Assembly: GCA_044870295.1 (NCBI GenBank)
Contig: JBIOYQ010000173.1
Span: 1-11,008, forward strand
From: AC-52 sp044870295
Lineage (GTDB): Bacteria > Actinomycetota > UBA4738
Length of the DNA stretch: 11,008 nucleotides
Direction of reading: 5' to 3'
Shown: piece by piece, positions 1 to 6,561 of the stretch
How the letters are laid out: each line of letters begins with the position of its first letter
Position numbering within the stretch: position 1 is the stretch's first letter
Notes under the pieces: model-generated
The model's input: only the letters and a program-made list of their open reading frames with translations
Told to the model about the DNA's origin: nothing
The model's database searches: none
Made by a program: the position numbers and the translations under genes

Positions 1-2
1 CG

Positions 3-458
3 GGCCAGGACAACCATCTGACGATCGAGGCGCCCAATCCGGGCACGTACCTCGGCCAGTGCACGGAGTACTGCGGGTTGTCGCACGCGAACATGCGGAT
101 GCGGGTGGTGGCGCAGGCACCCCAGGACTTCCAGGCGTGGCTCCAGGAACAGCTCCGACCGGCCGCGGCGCAGCCGCCTCCGGACGTCCTGGCCACCATG
201 CAGCGGCTCGGGTGCGGCGGCTGCCACACCATCGACGGCGTCGAGAACTTCGTCGGCACCATCGGTCCGAACCTCACGCATTTCGCCAGCCGTGACGCCT
301 TCGCCGGCGACACGTTCGAGAGGAACGACGAGAACCTGGCGGCGTGGCTCCGGGACGCTCCCGGCCAGAAGCCGGGGGCCGACATGCCGAACTTCGAAGG
401 CCAGCTGTCGGATGGCGACGTTTCGGCGCTGGTAGCGTATCTGGACAGCCTGTCGTGA
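3..458 (+). CDS. ctaC: Cytochrome c oxidase subunit II with fused C-terminal cytochrome c domain (5'-truncated)
   Basis: This is the C-terminal 151 residues of a caa3-type oxidase subunit II; the N-terminal membrane anchors and most of the cupredoxin fold lie before the window. The subunit takes electrons from a donor through its covalent heme c and passes them to the binuclear CuA centre and then to subunit I, outside the membrane. The CuA ligand loop is visible: Cys codon at 60-62, Glu at 66-68, Cys at 72-74, His at 84-86 and Met at 93-95 (pattern CxExCxxxHxxM). A linker of about 35 residues leads to the heme c motif CGGCH at 213-227, and a likely distal Met ligand sits at 384-386 in a DMPNF context. 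The reading frame is open to the left edge, so the TTG at 78 is internal and is not a start. It ends 19 bp before ctaD and surely belongs to the same operon. The fusion marks the caa3 type rather than the aa3 type. Confidence 0.95.
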   Translation, partial: GQDNHLTIEAPNPGTYLGQCTEYCGLSHANMRMRVVAQAPQDFQAWLQEQLRPAAAQPPPDVLATMQRLGCGGCHTIDGVENFVGTIGPNLTHFASRDAFAGDTFERNDENLAAWLRDAPGQKPGADMPNFEGQLSDGDVSALVAYLDSLS

Positions 459-477
459 AGGGGGTGACATCGCCGAC

Positions 478-2364
478 ATGGCCACGGTGACTGCCGATCA
501 GCAGTCCACCCACCGGCGCGGCATCTTCGCCCGCCCCCAGGCCACCACCGGCTGGTGGAGCTGGGCGACCACCGTCGATCACAAGCGGATCGGCATCATG
601 TACGGCGTCACCGCCATCGTCTTCTTCCTGGTCGGCGGAGTGGAGGCGTTGCTGATCCGCCTCCAGCTGGCCCAACCCAACGGCCAGGTGATCACGGCCG
701 AGGCCTACAACCAGATCTTCACCATGCACGGCCTGACCATGATCTTCCTGGTGGTCATGCCGCTGGGGGCGGCCTTCTTCAACTACCTGCTCCCGTTGAT
801 GATCGGGGCGCGGGACGTGGCGTTCCCTCGGCTCAACGCCTTCAGCTACTGGGTGTTCCTGTTCGGCGGACTGTTCCTGTACTCGAGCTTCCTGCTGGGC
901 GGGGCGCCGGCCGGCGGCTGGTTCGGATACGCGCCGCTCTCCGAGCAGCCCGCCAGCCACATGCAGTTCTACGCGCTCGGGCTGCTGATCCTGGGGATCT
1001 CCTCCACCGTCTCGGCGATCAACTTCGCCGTGACCATCATCAACATGCGGGCTCCCGGGATGAGCCTGATGCGGATGCCGGTGTTCGTCTGGATGACGTT
1101 CGTGGTCGCCTTCCTGTTGATCTTCGCCCTGCCCGTCCTGACCGTCGGGCTGTTCGAGCTGTTCTTCGACCTCCGCTTCGGGACGAACTTCTTCAACGTC
1201 GGCAAGGGGGCCGACCCGGTCTTATGGCAGCACCTGTTCTGGTTGTTCGGCCACCCCGAGGTCTACATCCTGATCCTGCCGGCCATGGGGATCGTGTCGG
1301 AGGTCCTCCCGGTGTTCTCGCGCAAGCCCCTGTTCGGCTACCCGGTGGTGGTGTTCTCCGGGATCGCCATCGGCTTCATGGGGTGGGGCGTGTGGGCCCA
1401 CCACATGTTCGCGGTGGGCCTCGGTCCGGTGGCGAACTCGGCGTTCGCCCTGTCCACCATGTTCATCGCGGTCCCCACGGGGGTGAAGATCTTCAACTGG
1501 ATGGGAACGCTGCACGGCGGGGACCTCCGGTTCACCACGCCGATGCTGTTCTCCCTGGGCTTCATCGCCATGTTCACGATCGGCGGGCTCTCGGGGGTGA
1601 CCCACGCCGTCGTCCCGGCCGACTATCAGCAGACCGACACGTACTACATCGTGGCCCACTTCCACTACGTCCTCTTCGGGGGAGCCATCTTCGGGCTGTT
1701 CGCCGGCATCTACTACTGGTGGCCAAAGATCACGGGGAAGCTGCTGTCGGAATCCGTCGGGAAGATCCACTTCTGGCTGATGCTCATCGGCTTCAACGTG
1801 ACGTTCGCTCCGTTCCACATCCTGGGCCTGCAGGGGATGGCCCGCCGGATCTACACGTACCCCGAGGATCGGGGGTGGGACGTGTGGAACATGTTGTCCA
1901 CCGTCGGCGCGTTCGTCATCGCGTTGTCCGTGCTGGTCTTCCTGTACAACGTGGTGCGAACCCGGCGGAAGGGACAGACGGCGGGGGCCGATCCGTGGGA
2001 CGCCCGCACCCTCGAGTGGTCCATCCCCTCACCGCCGCCCGCCCACAACTTCGACGAGATCCCCGTGGTCCACTCTGTCGACGCGTACTGGCACACCAAG
2101 TACGCCGAAGGCCCCGACGGCAGGCTGGCCCCGGTCATGGCCGGCGGATCGAATGGTCACACCGAGGACGACCACGAGGGCCATGAAGAGGATCACGGCC
2201 ACGGGATCCACATGCCGTCGCCGTCCTACTTCCCGCTGATCGCCGCCCTTGGCCTGCCGATCCTGTGCTACGGCCTGTTGTACTCGGTGATCCTGGCCGT
2301 CGACGGCGCGCTGACCGTGCTGGTCGGCCTGTACGGGTGGGCCGGCGAGCCCTCCGCGGAGTAG
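478..2364 (+). CDS. ctaD: Cytochrome c oxidase subunit I (heme a / heme a3-CuB catalytic subunit)
   Basis: This 628-residue integral membrane protein is the catalytic subunit of a heme-copper oxidase that reduces O2 to water and pumps protons. Metal ligands and channel residues are in their expected places. His84 (FTMHGLTM) and His396 bind heme a, and His394 (AHFHY) binds heme a3. CuB is bound by His259 (GHPEVY), His308 and His309 (WAHHMF), with Tyr263 as the cross-linked tyrosine. Glu261 in HPEVY, Asp113 in GARDVAFPRLN and Asn120 mark the D pathway, and Lys337 (VPTGVKIF) marks the K pathway, so this is an A1-type enzyme. After the canonical core, residues 561-578 form a His/Asp/Glu-rich stretch with six His, followed by two predicted membrane helices at about 584-618. 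The ATG at 478 is preceded by a purine-rich AAGGGGG about 12 bp upstream. coxC follows 4 bp after the stop. Confidence 0.98.
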   Translation: MATVTADQQSTHRRGIFARPQATTGWWSWATTVDHKRIGIMYGVTAIVFFLVGGVEALLIRLQLAQPNGQVITAEAYNQIFTMHGLTMIFLVVMPLGAAFFNYLLPLMIGARDVAFPRLNAFSYWVFLFGGLFLYSSFLLGGAPAGGWFGYAPLSEQPASHMQFYALGLLILGISSTVSAINFAVTIINMRAPGMSLMRMPVFVWMTFVVAFLLIFALPVLTVGLFELFFDLRFGTNFFNVGKGADPVLWQHLFWLFGHPEVYILILPAMGIVSEVLPVFSRKPLFGYPVVVFSGIAIGFMGWGVWAHHMFAVGLGPVANSAFALSTMFIAVPTGVKIFNWMGTLHGGDLRFTTPMLFSLGFIAMFTIGGLSGVTHAVVPADYQQTDTYYIVAHFHYVLFGGAIFGLFAGIYYWWPKITGKLLSESVGKIHFWLMLIGFNVTFAPFHILGLQGMARRIYTYPEDRGWDVWNMLSTVGAFVIALSVLVFLYNVVRTRRKGQTAGADPWDARTLEWSIPSPPPAHNFDEIPVVHSVDAYWHTKYAEGPDGRLAPVMAGGSNGHTEDDHEGHEEDHGHGIHMPSPSYFPLIAALGLPILCYGLLYSVILAVDGALTVLVGLYGWAGEPSAE

Positions 2365-2368
2365 GACG

Positions 2369-2998
2369 ATGGCGACGAAGGTCCAGGCGGTCGAGCACGG
2401 GGCTCCCACCAGCACCGGGCTGTCCAACGCGAAGCTCGGGATGTGGGCCTTCCTCGGCTCCGAGTGCCTGCTGTTCGGCGCCCTGATCTCCACGTTCCTG
2501 CTCTATCGAGGACGAGGGACCGGGATCCAGCCGCAGTGCGTCTACGACATCCCGTTCACGTCGGTGAGCTCCTTCGTGCTGCTGATGAGCAGCCTCACCA
2601 TGGTGCTGGCGCTGGCGGCCATCCAGCGGGGCGACCATCCCAGGCTTCGCGTCTGGCTGGTGGCGACGGCGCTCCTCGGCATGACGTTCATCTGCGGACA
2701 GGTCTACGAGTTCACCCGGTTCGTGCAGGAGGGCCTGACGGTCAAGACGAACCTGTTCGGCACGAGCTTCTTCATCTTGACCGGCTTCCACGGGGCGCAC
2801 GTCACGGTCGGCATCGTCATGCTGCTGTCCCTGTTCGGGATGTCGCTGGACCACCGACTCCCCACGTCGAAGGCCGAGGCGGTCGAGCTGGTCGGGCTGT
2901 ACTGGCACTTCGTCGACATCGTGTGGATCGTGATCTTCACCGTGGTGTACCTCATCCCGACCGCCGGGCTGTCGTGCCCGACGCCGGTGGGAGGCTGA
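2369..2998 (+). CDS. ctaE: Cytochrome c oxidase subunit III
   Basis: This 209-residue polytopic protein is subunit III of the oxidase, which stabilises subunit I and supports proton uptake; it carries no metal cofactor. About five membrane helices are visible, at roughly residues 24-46, 65-85, 95-113, 133-158 and 176-197. Family signatures include SECLLFGAL near the N terminus (Glu32), GTSFFILTGFHGAHVTVG (residues 131-148), and YWHFVDIVW with His180 and Asp183. At about 200 residues it matches the five-helix form typical of actinobacterial and caa3 oxidases rather than the seven-helix mitochondrial form. The ATG at 2369 has a GGAG at 2358-2361, seven bases upstream, which lies in the end of ctaD, so translation is probably coupled. 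Two cysteines (57 and 203) are predicted to lie outside the core helices; a disulfide is possible but unsupported. Confidence 0.96.
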   Translation: MATKVQAVEHGAPTSTGLSNAKLGMWAFLGSECLLFGALISTFLLYRGRGTGIQPQCVYDIPFTSVSSFVLLMSSLTMVLALAAIQRGDHPRLRVWLVATALLGMTFICGQVYEFTRFVQEGLTVKTNLFGTSFFILTGFHGAHVTVGIVMLLSLFGMSLDHRLPTSKAEAVELVGLYWHFVDIVWIVIFTVVYLIPTAGLSCPTPVGG

Positions 2999-2999
2999 C

Positions 3000-3476
3000 G
3001 TGGCCATCAGCGGGACACCCGGCGTCGAGGAGACCGCCCGCCAGACCGCGGAGGCCGCGCTGGAGGACGAGCCGGAGCTCGCCGGCCACCCGGGTCCCAA
3101 GCAGTACGTGATGATCGCCATCTGGCTGGCCATCGCCACGGCGATCGAGGTGGCGTGGTACTACCTGGACGTCCCCCACGCGCTGTTCGTCTCGCTGTTG
3201 CTGGTGCTGGCCTTCATCAAGTTCAGCCTGGTGGTCCTGTGGTTCATGCACCTTCGCTTCGACAATCGCATCTTCCGCCGGCTGTTCGTCACCGGGCTGC
3301 TGTTGGCCATCACGGTCTACGTGATCGTCCTGGTCATCTTCGGGGCACTGAACGCGCCGTGGCTGGCCGTGATCGTCGCGCTGATCGCTGCAGCTGTGAT
3401 CGGAGGGTTCGTCCGATCGGGCCGGGCTCCGCTTGGCCGAGGAACGGCCGGCTCCCGTTCGGGCGGCGGTCACTGA
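3000..3476 (+). CDS. caa3-type cytochrome c oxidase subunit IV (prokaryotic COX4 family)
   Basis: This 158-residue small membrane subunit is found in bacterial caa3 and quinol oxidases. Its role is structural, in oxidase assembly or stability. A hydrophilic acidic N terminus (residues 1-33) is followed by helices at about 36-55, 60-82 and 94-117, the usual three of the family. The characteristic stretch runs from EVAWYYLDVPH through FIKFSLVVLWFMHLRFD (residues 50-88). It is longer than the usual 100-120 residues, because of a fourth hydrophobic segment at 120-137 and a Gly/Arg-rich tail. The GTG start at 3000 follows the ctaE stop by one base and has GGTGGGAGG just upstream at 2986-2994, inside ctaE. 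Its position between subunit III and ctaG fits the standard cox order. I leave the symbol empty because ctaF, coxD and cox4 are all used for this family. Confidence 0.9.
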   Translation: MAISGTPGVEETARQTAEAALEDEPELAGHPGPKQYVMIAIWLAIATAIEVAWYYLDVPHALFVSLLLVLAFIKFSLVVLWFMHLRFDNRIFRRLFVTGLLLAITVYVIVLVIFGALNAPWLAVIVALIAAAVIGGFVRSGRAPLGRGTAGSRSGGGH

Positions 3477-3479
3477 GGT
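3475..3479 (+). promoter_or_regulatory. Ribosome-binding site deciding the ctaG start
   Basis: GAGGT overlaps the stop codon of the subunit IV gene and lies five bases before ATG 3484. It supports ATG over the adjacent in-frame GTG at 3481 (only two bases away) and over the TTG at 3433. Confidence 0.6.
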
Positions 3480-3483
3480 CGTG

Positions 3484-4338
3484 ATGAACCTGCCTCCCTT
3501 CCACGTTCATCTGGACACCCTCGTGGTGGTGGCCACCCTCGAAGGCACCTACCTCTGGGCGATCCGGAGGCTGGGCCCCCGGGGGGATGGCTCGGTCGAG
3601 TCCGGAGCGAGCCGGCGACAGGTGCTGTGGTTCACCGGCGGGGTGCTGACCATCCTGGTCGCGGCCTCGTGGCCCATCCACGACCTGGGCGAGCGGTACC
3701 TGCTGTCGGTCCACATGGTCCAACACACGCTGATCGCCTTGATCGCACCGCCCATGCTCCTGCTGGGGATGCCGGCCTGGTTGCTTCGCCGCCTGCTCTC
3801 CCCACGACCGCTGCGCGCCGTGGTCGGCCAGCTGACCCGCCCGCTCATCGCCTTCGTCCTGTTCAACGCCACGATCGTGGTCACGCACTGGCCGCTGGTG
3901 ATGGACGAGATGCTGGTCCATCACCCATGGCACTTCGTGGGGCACGTCGCGCTGTTCACCACGGCCACGCTCATGTGGTGGCCGGTGGTCAGCCCGCTGC
4001 CCGAGTTCCCCACACTGTCCTATCCCGGGCGGATGCTGTACCTGTTCCTGCAATCCATCGTGCCCACGGTGCCCGCGTCGTTCCTGACGTTCGGGAGCCA
4101 GCCCCTGTACTCGTTCTACGTCGCCGCTCCTCGTATCTGGGGCGTGTCCGTCCTCACCGACCAGACCCTCTCCGGACTGATCATGAAGATCGTCGGCGGG
4201 GCCATCCTGTGGACGGTCATCGCCGTGCTCTTCTTCAAGTGGTACCGGGTGGAGCAGCACGGTGACTGGGACGAGCTCCGGTGGAGGGACGTCGAGCGAC
4301 AGATTCAATCCGAGATGATCAAGCGGAAGGCCGGTTAG
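3484..4338 (+). CDS. ctaG: caa3-type cytochrome c oxidase assembly factor CtaG family protein
   Basis: This 284-residue multi-spanning protein belongs to the caa3_CtaG family, named from Bacillus, where it is needed to form active caa3 oxidase; a role in copper-site assembly is usually proposed. It is not homologous to the Cox11-type protein also called CtaG. About six or seven hydrophobic helices are visible. The family-typical region HMVQHTLIALIAPPMLLLG (residues 77-95, with His77 and His81) is present, as is a second His cluster at 146, 147, 150 and 154 (HHPWHFVGH) that could ligate metal. I chose ATG 3484 because GAGGT at 3475-3479 lies five bases before it. The frame is open back to a TTG at 3433, but that would overlap the subunit IV gene by more than 40 bp without a ribosome-binding site. 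The next gene starts 3 bp after the stop. Confidence 0.92.
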   Translation: MNLPPFHVHLDTLVVVATLEGTYLWAIRRLGPRGDGSVESGASRRQVLWFTGGVLTILVAASWPIHDLGERYLLSVHMVQHTLIALIAPPMLLLGMPAWLLRRLLSPRPLRAVVGQLTRPLIAFVLFNATIVVTHWPLVMDEMLVHHPWHFVGHVALFTTATLMWWPVVSPLPEFPTLSYPGRMLYLFLQSIVPTVPASFLTFGSQPLYSFYVAAPRIWGVSVLTDQTLSGLIMKIVGGAILWTVIAVLFFKWYRVEQHGDWDELRWRDVERQIQSEMIKRKAG

Positions 4339-4341
4339 CCG

Positions 4342-5331
4342 ATGAGCCAGCGGCCCGAGTCAGACGAGTCAGAGGACTCGGAGTACACCAAGAACCCGCG
4401 CCTGCCAAGTGTGGCCTACCCCCTGATCGCCGTGGTGATCGGGGGGATCCTGGTGTGGAGCTTCTCCCGAATCCTCCTGGCCGTGGACAAGGACCAGGCC
4501 GTGGCGGTGGCCACCCTCATGGCCCTGAACATCCTGGTGGGGTCGGCGCTGGTGGCCTACGGCCGGCGCATCAAGGGTCGCCCTCTGGCGTTCCCCTTCC
4601 TGATCATCGCGGCGGTTGCCTTGATCGCGCTGGGGGGCGTGGTCTCGGTGGTGTGGGGCGACCGCGCTCCGGAGAAGGCCGAGGCCGCGGGCGGCCCGAA
4701 GGAGCAGGCCGTGGCGCTGACGGCCGAGGGCCTGAAGTTCCTCGAGACCAAGCTGAGCTTCACCGCGGGGGCGAAGATCGCGCTGAAGTTCGACAACAAG
4801 GACGCCGGCACCCCGCACAACGTCGTGCTGTTCGACGGGCCCGACGCCAACGCTCCGCAGCTCTTCCGGGGCGAGGTGGTCACGGGTCCCACGGTGGTCA
4901 CCTACACGTTCACCGCTCCGGCGAAGCCCGGCGACTTCTTCTTCCACTGCGAGATCCACCCCACCATGACGGGCACCGCGACGGTGACACCTCCGGGAGG
5001 ACAGGCCGGCGGCCCGCCCCCTCCGGGTGGTGGCGGCGGACCCGGGGGGCCGATCGAGCTGCACGCGAAGGACATCGCGTTCTCACCGACGAAGCTGATT
5101 GCGTCGTCGGCCGACGTCACGATCCACTTCGTGAACGACGACGCGAACACACCGCACAACGTCGCGGTGTTCGACGGATCGGACGCGAACGCGCCCGCCA
5201 TCGTGCATGGCGATCTGGTGACCGGTCCCGCCAGCGAGGACATCGCGCTCACGCTGCCGGGCCCCGGCTCGTACTACTTCCATTGCGACGTCCATCCCCA
5301 GATGACCGGGACGATCACCCTGGCCGGCTGA
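4342..5331 (+). CDS. Membrane-anchored tandem cupredoxin protein
   Basis: This 329-residue protein has three predicted membrane helices (about 23-46, 53-73 and 84-105) and two plastocyanin/azurin-like domains. The Arg/Lys-rich loop at 74-80 should be cytoplasmic, giving N-in and both cupredoxins outside. Domain 1 (about 122-216) has type 1 copper ligands His159, Cys203, His206 and Met209. Domain 2 (about 239-329) has His272, Cys315, His318 and Met321. Both repeat the PHNV and FHC-x2-HP-x(1)-M patterns and a DANAP stretch, so they look like an internal duplication. A Pro/Gly-rich linker at 217-238 joins them. It sits 3 bp after ctaG, at the end of the oxidase operon. I infer either an electron carrier feeding the oxidase or a copper-handling factor for CuA or CuB. 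The complete mononuclear copper sites favour redox work, but the function is unproven and I know no established gene name. Confidence 0.88.
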   Translation: MSQRPESDESEDSEYTKNPRLPSVAYPLIAVVIGGILVWSFSRILLAVDKDQAVAVATLMALNILVGSALVAYGRRIKGRPLAFPFLIIAAVALIALGGVVSVVWGDRAPEKAEAAGGPKEQAVALTAEGLKFLETKLSFTAGAKIALKFDNKDAGTPHNVVLFDGPDANAPQLFRGEVVTGPTVVTYTFTAPAKPGDFFFHCEIHPTMTGTATVTPPGGQAGGPPPPGGGGGPGGPIELHAKDIAFSPTKLIASSADVTIHFVNDDANTPHNVAVFDGSDANAPAIVHGDLVTGPASEDIALTLPGPGSYYFHCDVHPQMTGTITLAG

Positions 5332-5926
5332 CCGGCCGCGGCGCTTCACGAACCCACGCACGCCCCGTGAACGACAGCTCGGCTCGCTGGACGATCGCCG
5401 CGAGCACCCACTCGTTGCCCAGCAGGTCCGACGGCATGAGGGACCGCCGGCCGCCGTCCGTCGTGGCCACGCGCCAACCGCCCATGGGCAGCCGGGGTGG
5501 CCGCAGCTCCCGGCAGTCGTGCCACGACACTGCCCACGCTCGGCGTGCCGCGTACCGCACGACGAGGGCGCCCTGGCGAACCTCGAAGCCCCGCACCCTC
5601 CCCGCCACCCCGGCCACCGCCACGAAGAGCCCCACGACCGCGAGCGCGACCGACGGCCACCGAGCCGCCCGAGGCGGCGTGAGGGCGATCACCAACAAGG
5701 TGAGTCCGGCGCCTGCGGCGAGAAAGGTGGTCGCGGAGGCGCGAGCGGTCGTCGGGACCTGCGGAGGTCCGCGTGACGTCGAGGAAGAGGAGTGGTCCTC
5801 ATCGGCCCTGGGCCGCAGCCAGCGCGTTCCCGTCCAGAACGCGATGTCCACCATCAGAAGGGCCAGGACATCCACGACGAGGAGCGCGATAGCCCAACCG
5901 TGCAGGAGGCGCGGGATCGACGACAT
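5315..5926 (-). CDS. Membrane protein with bacterial PH-like C-terminal domain, function unknown
   Basis: This 203-residue protein reads on the minus strand. Three hydrophobic segments are visible, at about residues 10-31, 65-82 and 91-107 (for example ALLVVDVLALLMVDIAFW). They are separated by a charged, Ser-rich stretch with DEDHSSSSTSR. The C-terminal half, from about 110, alternates short strands (FEVRQGALVVRYAARRAWAV, then SWHDCRELRPP, then a WRVATTDGGRRSLMP strand pair) and resembles the small PH-like domains of actinobacterial membrane proteins. This is recognition by pattern only. I chose ATG 5926 because a good promoter lies 14-42 bp upstream and leaves only a very short leader. ATG 5977 would add 17 residues, but it lies upstream of that promoter. 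No clear Shine-Dalgarno precedes 5926. The stop overlaps the cupredoxin gene by 17 bp on the opposite strand. No link to respiration is evident. Confidence 0.7.
   Translation of the reverse strand: MSSIPRLLHGWAIALLVVDVLALLMVDIAFWTGTRWLRPRADEDHSSSSTSRGPPQVPTTARASATTFLAAGAGLTLLVIALTPPRAARWPSVALAVVGLFVAVAGVAGRVRGFEVRQGALVVRYAARRAWAVSWHDCRELRPPRLPMGGWRVATTDGGRRSLMPSDLLGNEWVLAAIVQRAELSFTGRAWVREAPRPVSRPG
5322..5337. terminator. Hairpin at the convergent gene ends (possible bidirectional terminator)
   Basis: GGCCGG and CCGGCC form a perfect six-base-pair stem around the loop CTGA, which includes the TGA stop of the cupredoxin gene. The element lies where the oxidase operon meets the minus-strand gene. 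No T tract follows on either strand, so it is not a classical intrinsic terminator; U-less hairpins are often proposed in high-GC actinobacteria. Confidence 0.35.
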
Positions 5927-5939
5927 GAAGTAAGCCAGG

Positions 5940-5968
5940 ACGGTAGCCCGGCCCACCGACAGTCCCAA
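5940..5968 (-). promoter_or_regulatory. Predicted promoter of the PH-like membrane protein gene
   Basis: Read on the minus strand, a -35-like TTGGGA (5963-5968) is followed by a 17-bp spacer and a -10-like TACCGT (5940-5945). The expected transcription start is around 5933, a few bases before ATG 5926, which would make the transcript leaderless or nearly so. Prediction is from motif spacing only. Confidence 0.4.
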
Positions 5969-5995
5969 CGGTTGCATACTGGTCCGGCCGTGGAC

Positions 5996-6424
5996 ATGGG
6001 GGAGGCCCGCAGAACCTTCCGGGACGTTCGGGTGGCGCACGTGGGCTCGGTGGCGACCGACGGTGGCCCGCATGTCGTTCCCCTGTGGTTCGTGTGGCTC
6101 GACGACGGCATCTATCTGACGTGCCGGCGGGGCAGCGCCGTCGCCAGGAACCTCGATCGCGATCCTCGCGTGGCCCTGGCCTTGGACCGGGGGCAACTGT
6201 GGACCGAGCAGGCCGGCTGCCTCATCCGGGGCGAAGGAGAGGCCCTCGGGCCGGACCATCCAGGGGTCAAGCGCGCCCTGTCTGCATGGTTCGAGAAGTA
6301 TCGAAGCGAGCTGTCCGGTTTCGGGTTCGCCGCCTATACCCGCCAGGTGGTCGAGCCCATCGTGGTTCGGGTTCGGCCCGACACCCTTGCCACCTGGCTC
6401 CACGCCTACCAGCCGCGCGGGTGA
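5996..6424 (+). CDS. Pyridoxamine 5'-phosphate oxidase superfamily protein (split-barrel flavin/F420-binding)
   Basis: This protein of about 142 residues has the split-barrel fold signature of the PNPOx-like/F420-dependent oxidoreductase superfamily. An N-terminal strand pair with VAHVGSVATDGGPHVVPLWF is followed by DDGIYLTCRRGSAVARNLDRDPRVAL, where the small and basic residues normally contact FMN or F420 phosphate. A further strand reads GCLIRGEGEALG. In actinobacteria such proteins are often F420-dependent reductases of unknown substrate; some bind heme or only flavin. Cofactor and substrate cannot be read from this sequence. The length is normal for a single domain. I chose ATG 5996; a GTG two codons upstream (5990) is also possible and would fit a leaderless start after the weak -10-like CATACT at 5975-5980. 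It is transcribed divergently from the PH-like gene. Its stop lies about 67 bp before the Rex-type operator of the next operon, so it is probably a separate unit. Confidence 0.85.
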   Translation: MGEARRTFRDVRVAHVGSVATDGGPHVVPLWFVWLDDGIYLTCRRGSAVARNLDRDPRVALALDRGQLWTEQAGCLIRGEGEALGPDHPGVKRALSAWFEKYRSELSGFGFAAYTRQVVEPIVVRVRPDTLATWLHAYQPRG

Positions 6425-6455
6425 GCCGGGGTCCGAACCGCTCCTGGATGCACGT

Positions 6456-6485
6456 TTGCGGCCTCACCGCGTCGCGCCCTACGAT
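6456..6485 (+). promoter_or_regulatory. Predicted promoter of the menJ-nuo operon
   Basis: A -35-like TTGCGG (6456-6461) and a -10-like TACGAT (6480-6485) are separated by 18 bp. Transcription would start near 6492, at the left edge of the palindromic operator, leaving a leader of about 55-70 bases before the reductase. The prediction is by eye, strengthened by the operator position. Confidence 0.45.
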
Positions 6486-6490
6486 CTACC

Positions 6491-6508
6491 TTGTGAATCG
6501 CTTCACAA
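6491..6508. promoter_or_regulatory. Rex-type redox operator (perfect palindrome)
   Basis: TTGTGAATCGCTTCACAA is a perfect inverted repeat of seven bases around a four-base centre. It matches the known Rex consensus TTGTGAA-N4-TTCACAA at all 14 specified positions. Rex represses respiratory genes such as nuo and cyd in actinobacteria and is released when NADH is high relative to NAD+. The site lies over the predicted transcription start of an operon encoding NADH dehydrogenase, which fits repression by blocking the polymerase. The same bases also satisfy the CRP pattern TGTGA-N6-TCACA, so a CRP/FNR-family protein is the main alternative. Confidence 0.8.
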
Positions 6509-6561
6509 AGTCGATCGGAGCGTAGTCCGCAACGGGGAGCGGGAAGAAGGCAACCACGACG

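Noticed and set aside
555..2186. A 543-codon plus-strand open frame within ctaD
   Set aside because: It is a shifted-frame reading of ctaD with Arg/Gly/Pro-rich composition; ctaD itself is beyond doubt.
3433..3483. A TTG start for ctaG inside the subunit IV gene
   Set aside because: It has no ribosome-binding site, the added residues look like out-of-frame coding sequence, and ATG 3484 has GAGGT at good distance.
5978..6403. A longer N terminus for the minus-strand PH-like gene, extending opposite the split-barrel gene
   Set aside because: The extension would lie antisense to a clear conserved gene and has no membrane or domain signature. A good promoter at 5940-5968 also places the start downstream of it.
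6491..6508. A CRP/FNR-family binding site (TGTGA-N6-TCACA)
   Set aside because: The sequence does fit, but the match to the Rex consensus includes the outer T and A and all inner bases, and the target is a NADH dehydrogenase operon. It is kept as an alternative rather than as the main call.
6493..6525. A ten-codon leader peptide starting with GTG inside the operator
   Set aside because: It has no ribosome-binding site, starts at or next to the predicted transcription start, and shows no attenuator-like codon pattern or following hairpin pair.
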